DNA from: Brachynemurus nebulosus
Lineage: Eukaryota; Arthropoda; Insecta; Neuroptera; Myrmeleontidae
Assembly: GCA_035578155.1 (NCBI GenBank)
Contig: JAPWDM010000001.1
Coordinates: 88,360,076-88,424,075 of the forward strand
Reading direction: 5' to 3'
Length of the DNA: 64,000 nucleotides
Made by a program: the position numbers and the translations under genes. Shown here piece by piece: positions 55,900 to 64,000 of the stretch (position 1 is its first letter; every line of letters starts with the position of its first letter). Below the pieces are notes generated by a model that saw nothing but the letters and a program-made list of their open reading frames with translations, was not told the origin of the DNA and did no database searches.

Positions 55900-56600
55900 T
55901 TCAGACTGGCACCCTTTCTCCACCTAGCTCCTCAATTACTATACCTGACATGGAAACAGATTCAATGAAACACATTGACATTGTTAGCCATGGTATTCCT
56001 TCTGATATTGCACAAATCAAAGAACCGATAAAGCAAGTTATTAACACATATTCAAAAGAAAATAACGGGGCCTTTGTAGCGGACTGGTTCCAAAACACGA
56101 GAAATCCATTTCTCATATACAAGTCATAGCGATGTGGCAAGAAAAATTACTTAAAGTATCTACAACTGTTGAAACGTGTTGAAACGTTAATATATCAAAC
56201 AGCATTAGAAAAAACAGGTATTCCGTGAAATCTATTATTTAAATAATACAATGTCTAGTTGTCCACGAATTAGCATTGGGTGGAAATTATACTTTAGAAG
56301 GAAAAAAAAACGAGGATTACTTCAAAATTTGTTTGAATACACGTGCATAAAAAATTCGAAATTGAAGGCTTCTCTCAGTCGTGTACCACCAAATGCATCA
56401 TATCGTTCATCTGAAATTCAGAATCAAATAATTCAAGCAATGGTTCAAGCAGTACGAAGTTCCGTTGTTAAAGATATTAAGGAATCTGACGTGAAATGGT
56501 TTACTCTAATGAAGGATGGGATCAGAGCAAGATACATCAATCTGACACAATTTGCTAGAGAGGTAGGCCAGTTACATGTTATTGTCCTATATCTATTTTT
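55900..56600 (+). pseudogene. ZMYM1/DUF4371-like (hAT-derived) pseudogene
   Basis: An acidic segment near 55945-56090 (KHIDIVSHGIP, NNGAFVADWFQNTRNPF) runs into stops. The open frame 56251-56634 then carries VPPNASYRSSEIQNQIIQAM followed by [20 protein letters not shown]. This resembles the DUF4371 start of zinc-finger MYM-type/52-kDa-repressor-like proteins, where a catalytic-type Asp follows FT-LLxD; here the position reads LMKDG. The downstream DDE/hAT portion is missing because the 1.1-kb repeat begins at 56627. Dead on arrival of several stops and frameshifts. Confidence 0.5.
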
Positions 56601-56626
56601 AGTCGGATTTTTCCTTATACAGCCTA

Positions 56627-57744
<1,118 letters not shown>

Positions 57745-59344
57745 CGAAGACTAATTTTTTAAAATTTAAAAAAAATGAACGTACTTTTATAACAAATGAA
57801 ATACATACATATTAAGTAATTTAAAAATGTTATTAAAGTCACTGTTTATTTATAAATTAGGAATTTTGGATTTTTTTATTATTTATAAAATAGAAATGTT
57901 GGATTTTTTTGGAGAGAAAAAATATCTTCATAAAGGCCTTCCAGTTTACTATTTAAGTTCCTTTTTTAATATTTAAAAATAAAACACAAAGGCAATTGGC
58001 GGATAAGCATGGGTAGGAATGCCCTTCTACGAATTGTGTTGGCTTTTTCCCTGCTAACTGCTATCGGCACAAAATTGAAATTTACTGAGATTCAGCCCTT
58101 AAAAACTTAAAACCTTTTTTTAAAGCCCCGATCAACCGGACACTCATCATCAGTTTTGAAACCACCAAAATGACAAATCGCTTGTGGACTTTCAATTACA
58201 TTTCGCTTGTAGACATTCAATACCGAAGATGAAAGGAAAAATTCGACTTCTGTGATGGGGCTCCGCTGCTCACGGCGTTTTCTTACTACAGCTTACTACA
58301 GGCAAGCCATCTCCGTAGTTACAAAGGTAAACAAATCTTTAATTACCATAGTAAATATCACAATTACACAAAAATTTTGTAATTTTCATATATTTTACCA
58401 GTGACGTCCAACTAGGTAAAAAGTATAATTTAAAAATGGAAAGCAGATTTTTTATTTAAAGTAAGTAAATACTCGCCAATCCACCTTCATCAAGACGAGG
58501 TTAGTTATTTTCGATTTCCGAAAGCACACGTTTGTAAAAATTTTTCTTTTACACGTACGCATATCATATAAACCCATTTAGTTTGCAATTTTTTAATAAT
58601 TAGATTCTACGCCACTGAGTTATATATGCATTTAAAAATTGGGACCAAAAAACTAGCGAAACTGGCTAACCTGTATAGTATAATATACTAATCAATCAAA
58701 TGATCTTGAGACCAGAGGTAAAAATAACCGTGAAAATATTGCAATAACAATCGACGAAAGTACAACGAAAGTCGATTTACTAGATCAAATCATATAAAAT
58801 TTTTATTTCCGCCCGACCTGTAACTACCGCTGCCCTACCTTAAATTCAGCTCTAACTACAGCCCTTTTAAGTGCCAGGTTTTTTTAAAATCTAATTTATA
58901 TACGTACACATCTGGAATTATTATTTATGATATCTGACTGGCTTCACAGACATTAAAATTTTGACTTATAAGCAGTGCCGGTACATTAAGTATTAAGTCG
59001 ACTTAACTCAGAAATGAGATTTATACTAATTATTTTATTTAGCCATACTCACGTTTTTCCTCACATAGAAAAAACTTTACAATAGAGAAACATAACATCT
59101 TACTATGAAAATCAGAGGCTCTGTCAAACTTTAAAACTCGCTTTCTGTAAACATTTAATTACACTTAAATTACTTTGGCTTGTATCTACAGAAATATGAT
59201 GTATTAACTAAATTTAGAAAATATTTAATATTACATAAGACATAAAAATAAATAATAAACAACAGAAAAAGTAAATAATATTATTGTTAAATCTAACATA
59301 GGTATGCAATATATTCTTCAAACATAAAACGGTATTTTCATTTA
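57745..59344. other. Unassigned sequence
   Basis: AT-rich, no supported gene. A CTGCCCTACCTTAAA motif near 58830 recalls ATGCCCTACCTTAAA near 52690, suggesting a shared degraded element. Confidence 0.4.
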
Positions 59345-60518
59345 ATATATACATTCAATAAAAATGATCCTAATTATTCATCATCATTAAGCAAACCAGT
59401 TTTCTACAATACAATATTATCTCGAAGATCATTCTTTAATTCTGCGCCTAAAACCACTGATTTTAAAAATATTAATTTTATAAGAAACTCCGAATATAAT
59501 TTTTCAATAATTTCAAACAATAATGAGAATGATAAAATAAAAGATCCACCTTTGAAGGAAGAAAACAAACGGAACCGGGCACCAATATCGGAAGATAGAG
59601 CCACCAAAAAAACGTGAAAAATCTGTAACACCGTGTGTTGACATGGAAATTATTCATTAGAAACCATCTGGACAGTTATTATTTAAAGACGTAGTACAAA
59701 ATGGTAATGGTCTTCAACCAAGAACAATTAACAAACATTACAGTCAAAAACACTTGCCCTTTTGATTCATTAGCAGAGGTAATTTGTAATGCATATCGAA
59801 ACAGTAAAAAATTTCGTAATTTTGTGTTACTACGATCGAATAATTCAAATTCGTTTTTCTCAACTATAGTAGATTATGCTACGAATGGCTTTTGAGCATC
59901 TTTTTACAAAAAAACTAGACTTATTGTTGAATCGTTTGTACGCAATTGAAGATAATGAAATGCAGTGTAAGGAAAACATTATATTACTTTTTGAAAGGAT
60001 TATCGAACCATATGATTGTTTGAAAGCTCGTAATAACAAATATAAAATCGGAATCAATTTGGTCTAGAGGCACAGAATCATTAGAAGAGTGTATTCGAGA
60101 AAAATTTACGGAAAAGCAAGTTACATGTAAAAAATGTCACAATACATTCACTACAATTAAATACATATTAGGTAATTATATATGTTTGAACACTGAATAT
60201 TACTATAGAAAAATAAAACCCCTTTCTCTAAAAAACAAAAATTCAAAGAAAGAATATGAAATACTATCATCATTTAATTTAAACCAAATCGGAAAAAGTT
60301 TGACAATTAAAGGAAAAACTTATATTTTGTGTGTAGCAATCGCTTTTGAAGCTTCTGTAGTACCATCCGGAATCGGACATTATATTATAGCATATTGCAG
60401 GACAGTCAATGATACATGGAAAGTTGCAAATGACTTAGAGAAATACGTCAAATATAATATTAATAAGTCAAATAAGTTCCTTCCAGACGTCAAAATATCC
60501 TTATTATTTTATGCATAA
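59345..60518 (+). pseudogene. Transposon-encoded ubiquitin-protease-like (USP) domain, broken
   Basis: An acidic/Asn-rich leader (59345-59617) is followed by a stop and frame changes, then NTCPFDSLAEVICNAY (about 59749-59796). This has the form of a USP Cys box, with Cys as the candidate nucleophile. Further pieces are at 59876-60065, a Cys-x2-Cys pair near 60135 (CKKCHN) and the C-terminal open frame 60186-60518, with GIGHYIIAYCRTVNDTW (about 60374-60424) in the position of the USP His box. Families of insect transposons carry such domains fused to other enzymes; I cannot name this one. At least three frame breaks make it a pseudogene. Confidence 0.55.
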
Positions 60519-60660
60519 ATATAGATGTATATTTTTATAATAAATGTATCAACTATCAATGTATGTAATTTTATTTTGAAAATCACATTATTACCAAAAA
60601 CGTATATAGTAGTAACAAAATACATACTTCTATCGACACAAACATACGAATGTGTTAGTG

Positions 60661-61194
60661 TAATGCCGCTGCTACACGATGCTACGAACACCTTCCAACA
60701 TTCGACGTTGGATGGTTCATAGCATCGTGTAGCCGTTGTTCGAACCTACGAGTGTCCAATGTCGAGCGTCAAACATTCGCATTTGGTCGTGTCCCGTTCG
60801 ATGTCGGTATTCTTGCACCGAGTCAAAGGGATGCTTCGAACGTTTGAAGGTCAATGTTGGTTGTGTTCGTTGGTTGCGCACGACTCGTTCATGTGAAGAG
60901 AGACAACATCAGTGTATAACATTAGAGATAACATCAGACAGATAACATCTTCGTCACGTTTGTCCCAACACATTATACAAGAGAGACAACATCAGTGTAT
61001 AACATTAGAGATAACATCAGACAGATAACAGCGTTGTCGACTGAGTACCAACACTTCATCATTCGTATTGGATCAAACATTCGACTCACCGTGTAGCAGA
61101 TACATTCGTCGCACCAACTATCGAACTTAATTGCCTCAAACGTTCGATCGAATGTTGGAAGGAACGTTCGTAGCATCGTGTAGAACCCGCTTAA
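60661..61194. mobile_element. MITE with CTACACGATGCTACGAAC ends
   Basis: The left end (CTGCTACACGATGCTACGAA) and right end (TTCGTAGCATCGTGTAGAAC) are inverted repeats of about 40 bases including CCTTCCAACATTCGA. A 55-base block (GAGACAACATCAGTGTATAA) is duplicated at about 60898-60955 and 60982-61036. Confidence 0.75.
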
Positions 61195-61622
61195 TATGTT
61201 GACGAATGACTAGGCAGCTTGCCTTGATAGTATATGTTATATATTATGTATTTTTACACTTAAATACGACAAACTTCATATTTTTTACTGTTTAAATTTC
61301 ACAGTTGATTAACAAAACAATGATACTCGTTACGACGCGGTAGCGATGTAAATTACAACTTATTGCGATTTACAAACGAAAAATTTTTATATGTAAGCTG
61401 CTTCTAAAATGTTCTGTGCCTATTCTGTGGTGGAGCCCGACAGATATCATAGATAATAATTCCTAATATTGTATAAATGAGTTTTTAAAAAAAGTTAGCA
61501 AAAAAGTATAACTGGCACACAAGACAGAAGTGTGCAAAACTTTTTTGGCCCACTAAAGGTTTAAAAATACAAGTTCATGAATAATATTTTTCATGCTGGG
61601 CATAAATCCAACCTCACGTCCA

Positions 61623-62096
61623 GTCTTAAGCGGCCCTTACACGCTCAATAATATTGCACAAAATCCGAGATTGTACAATATTATGGATCGTCTGTAAGTT
61701 ATATTGAAGGGTTGTACAATACATTGTGCTGATCAAAAATATTTTGAATGCATTGTGCAATGAATGAATATTGTAACGTCTGTAGGCTTTGTAGATTTTA
61801 CTGCGCAATACTACTTCATTTGTTTGATTTGTTTGTTATTGTGTAATGTCACATTTGATGACTATTATTTGAACCAGTATGAATTATTAATTTGCAATAA
61901 TAATTATTTATTGCTTTGCAACATCTTTATCACTTAATATTTAAAATTAAGCAACAGTTTAATTAAGTACAATTCTTATATTCAATTTATTGCACAAATT
62001 TCTTTAACAACATTATCGAACTGACTGGAGGGGCGTTCAATAAATTGCACAAGTTGATTGCACAATATTATTGAGCGTGTAGGGGCCGCTTTAGAC
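61623..62096. mobile_element. MITE with TTAAGCGGCCC ends
   Basis: GTCTTAAGCGGCCCTTACAC on the left pairs with GTGTAGGGGCCGCTTTAGAC on the right; pairing continues through CTCAATAATATTGCAC. The outer sequence resembles that of the MITE at 60661 (TTAAGCGGG), so the two may share a transposase source. Confidence 0.75.
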
Positions 62097-62640
62097 TACG
62101 TGCTCGGCGGGCAACAGCTTCGGTGAGCAGGCCAACGAGGCTTTGGTAGTTCATTTTTTAACCATTATTATTATTTCATTTCGTTTTTATTGTTTTTTGT
62201 TTTCGTTATTTTTATTTCTTTTTGTTTCAGGTTTCCATTTTTCTTTTGTTTCTTTTTGTTTTTGGTTTTATTTTGCTCTCGTTCCTCTTTGTTGTGCCAA
62301 CTTCATATAATCTACCCACACTAACTCGTGTGTGGCTTAGCGGAATTGCTTGGAAAAGGGGATCCTGGTGACTGAGGGAAGTCGTACTTGCGAGTACGGT
62401 GGAACAACATTTCACTTTAACCCTGGCTTCTAGCATAGACCGTGGCTGCGGTTATGCACCGGCTGCAGTAAATTCGAGCGCCCCGGGGTCATGCGTGTCA
62501 CTGGGGCAATGGGCTTATCCCTAGGGCTCCTCATTCTGTATACTTGGCATGGAAGTCCCACCTCCCTTATGAGGCTCCGTGGAGGGTGGGGAGCGGAATG
62601 GGGGTTTTTCTGTCTATTAGTGTATAGAAACCGAACTAAT
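62097..62640 (+). mobile_element. 5' leader of a non-LTR retrotransposon
   Basis: A sharp shift to GC-rich sequence (from about 62285) without open frames precedes ORF1. It looks like the untranslated, promoter-bearing leader of a Jockey/I-type element. The exact 5' end is uncertain. Confidence 0.5.
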
Positions 62641-62649
62641 TAATTTAAC

Positions 62650-63922
62650 AGGCGAGTGCGGGCCTCAAAATTCAGACGCGAACCCAGCTCTACAATCATC
62701 GTGTAGGAGCAACAGCAGCGAGGATATATCCAATAAACCTGCTGGATCATCGAATGTAGCCCTACCGTCAACCAGTGGTATGGTTACGAAACCAACGGGG
62801 GTTAATCTTCCTCCAAGAAAAACAAAAAGGCCCAAGATCGTCAGTTGAATTTATAAAGTTTTTTATTTTAAAACCGACTGAAGTGGATTTTAGTAAAATA
62901 AGCCCCTTCCTTCTAGCCAAGTTACTAAAGGACCATATTGGGCAGGTTGGAGATGCAAAACTATCGGGCAAAAGGTTGCTTGCGGAGGCATTCTCGGCGG
63001 CACAGTCAGAGAGGATCCAAAGTTTAAAGACTTTAGGACAGTACGCAATAGATGTGGTGCCCCATGCAGTATTAAATTACTCTCGGGGTGTCATCATGCA
63101 CCCATCATTAGCATACTGTACTCCTGATGAGATAGTGTTGGAGATGTCTTCACAGGGGGTCATAGAGGCAAGGAGACTGAAATATAATAAGGGGAATAAA
63201 TCCGAATTCCCTAGTTATATTGTTAACACTCAACACGACCACCTTGCCAAGAGAGGTGGTCGTACGTCTCTTTACCAAAATCGACGTGCGTCCGTACATT
63301 CCAGCACCCATGCGGTGCTTTAACTGCCAAAAATACGGACACGTATCACAAAAATGTAATGTCGATCAACAGATCTGCGTGTGTGGTAGGCCGTTGCATG
63401 AAGGACGGCCATGCGGCGAGCCCGTTAAATGTATAAACTGCGGGGGTAATCACTCGGCCAAGTCGAGGAATTGCCCCATCTTTAAGCGAGAGTCTGCTAT
63501 TCAAAAGCTGAGGGCCCGGGAGAGATTAACATATCCAGAGGCCAGACGTAAGCTCCCAGGCAATACGCCCCATCTCTCAGCTCTTGGCGGATACTGTTGC
63601 AACCCCCACTCCTGCAGCGGCTGAGACAACTAGCGAAATAAAAGAATTAAAAGAAACGATACGATAAATGCGAGCAACAATGCAATCTATGCAACAAAAC
63701 CTATTGCGCTCAGTGGGTGTAACAGTACTAATACCCACACCAGCCGCTGTCGCGCCAGCTAAGATCCCTGAGACAAAGAGGGTAATACCTCAGGGACCAA
63801 TCGTAAAGAATGTGGTATCTTTCCCTGGGAAAAAATCTTCACCTAATAAGACAACGCCCGGGAGACGACGTAGTAGTGAGGGGGAAAAAGAATTGACCAA
63901 ATCAAGGTTCCCCCAAAAGTGA
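62650..63922 (+). pseudogene. Non-LTR retrotransposon ORF1 (Gag-like, CCHC zinc knuckles), frameshifted
   Basis: The reading starts in a Ser/Pro/Asn-rich segment (about 62652-62847) and slips near 62848. It continues as the conserved RNA-binding part (VEFIKFFILKPTEVDF ... SPFLLAKLLKDHIG, to about 63230) and slips again near 63235 to reach the zinc knuckles: CFNCQKYGHVSQKC (63313-63354), then CVCGRPLHEGRPC and CINCGGNHSAKSRNC (to about 63475). A third slip near 63570 and a stop at 63664 precede a Pro/Lys-rich tail ending at 63922. Such ORF1 proteins coat the retrotransposon RNA; the layout matches Jockey-superfamily elements. ORF2, if present, lies beyond the window. Confidence 0.75.
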
Positions 63923-64000
63923 CCTTTCACCTCAAAATCGGAGATGAAATTTCTTCCGCCTCCAAAACCCTTGGCGACTCCACAAACAACTTCAGCGGAG

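Overview
The window is AT-rich animal nuclear DNA, most likely from an insect or other arthropod. It has no bacterial-style operons. It holds decayed transposase genes (pogo, mariner, hAT), a Dong/R4-like retrotransposon tail, a Lep1-like Helitron, many MITEs and TA, ATT and A/T microsatellites. Almost all recognisable coding sequence belongs to mobile elements. The only plausible host-gene pieces are one signal-peptide exon with a perfect splice donor (29904-30082, minus strand) and a short open stretch at the left edge.

The centrepiece is a 10,171-bp near-perfect palindrome at 41756-51926. It is flanked by a 6-bp direct repeat (ACCTTT) and has AG...CT termini, as expected of a Polinton/Maverick. 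Each roughly 5.02-kb arm carries the same virion-morphogenesis module, read outward from the centre: a minor-capsid (pX-like) protein, an adenovirus-type cysteine protease, a penton-like protein, a small basic protein, a major-capsid-like protein (F54H12.2 family) and a 170-residue accessory protein. No polymerase B, integrase or packaging ATPase is present. The arms meet at a 133-bp unique spacer. Inside each arm, a 16-bp minisatellite and a captured copy of a chromosomal repeat (also found at 19585-21270) lie next to the 5' end of the minor-capsid frame. A canonical -1 frameshift heptamer (AAAAAAC) sits exactly where the minor-capsid frame must pass into the protease frame.

Left part (1-31000): a nest of elements. 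A pogo-type element (912-14851) appears split by a hAT element (1378-8822, exact 8-bp target duplication), a mariner (9503-11005) and a hAT MITE (13492-13789). Next come a repeat family interrupted by a long-TIR MITE, a Dong-like endonuclease fragment sitting in (TAA)n, a dispersed repeat split by a pogo-type MITE, a 2.5-kb TIR element with a hAT-like insertion, a pogo derivative lacking its DDE domain, and a fold-back element.

Middle (31000-41750): a Helitron, a piggyBac-type MITE, a hAT MITE and about 5 kb with no recognisable feature. Right part (51900-64000): telomere-like degenerate repeats, hairpins, a long-TIR MITE, a ZMYM/DUF4371-like pseudogene, a second copy of the 1.1-kb repeat, a ubiquitin-protease-like transposon pseudogene, two MITEs, and the 5' end of a non-LTR retrotransposon with a frameshifted zinc-knuckle ORF1 that runs toward the window edge.
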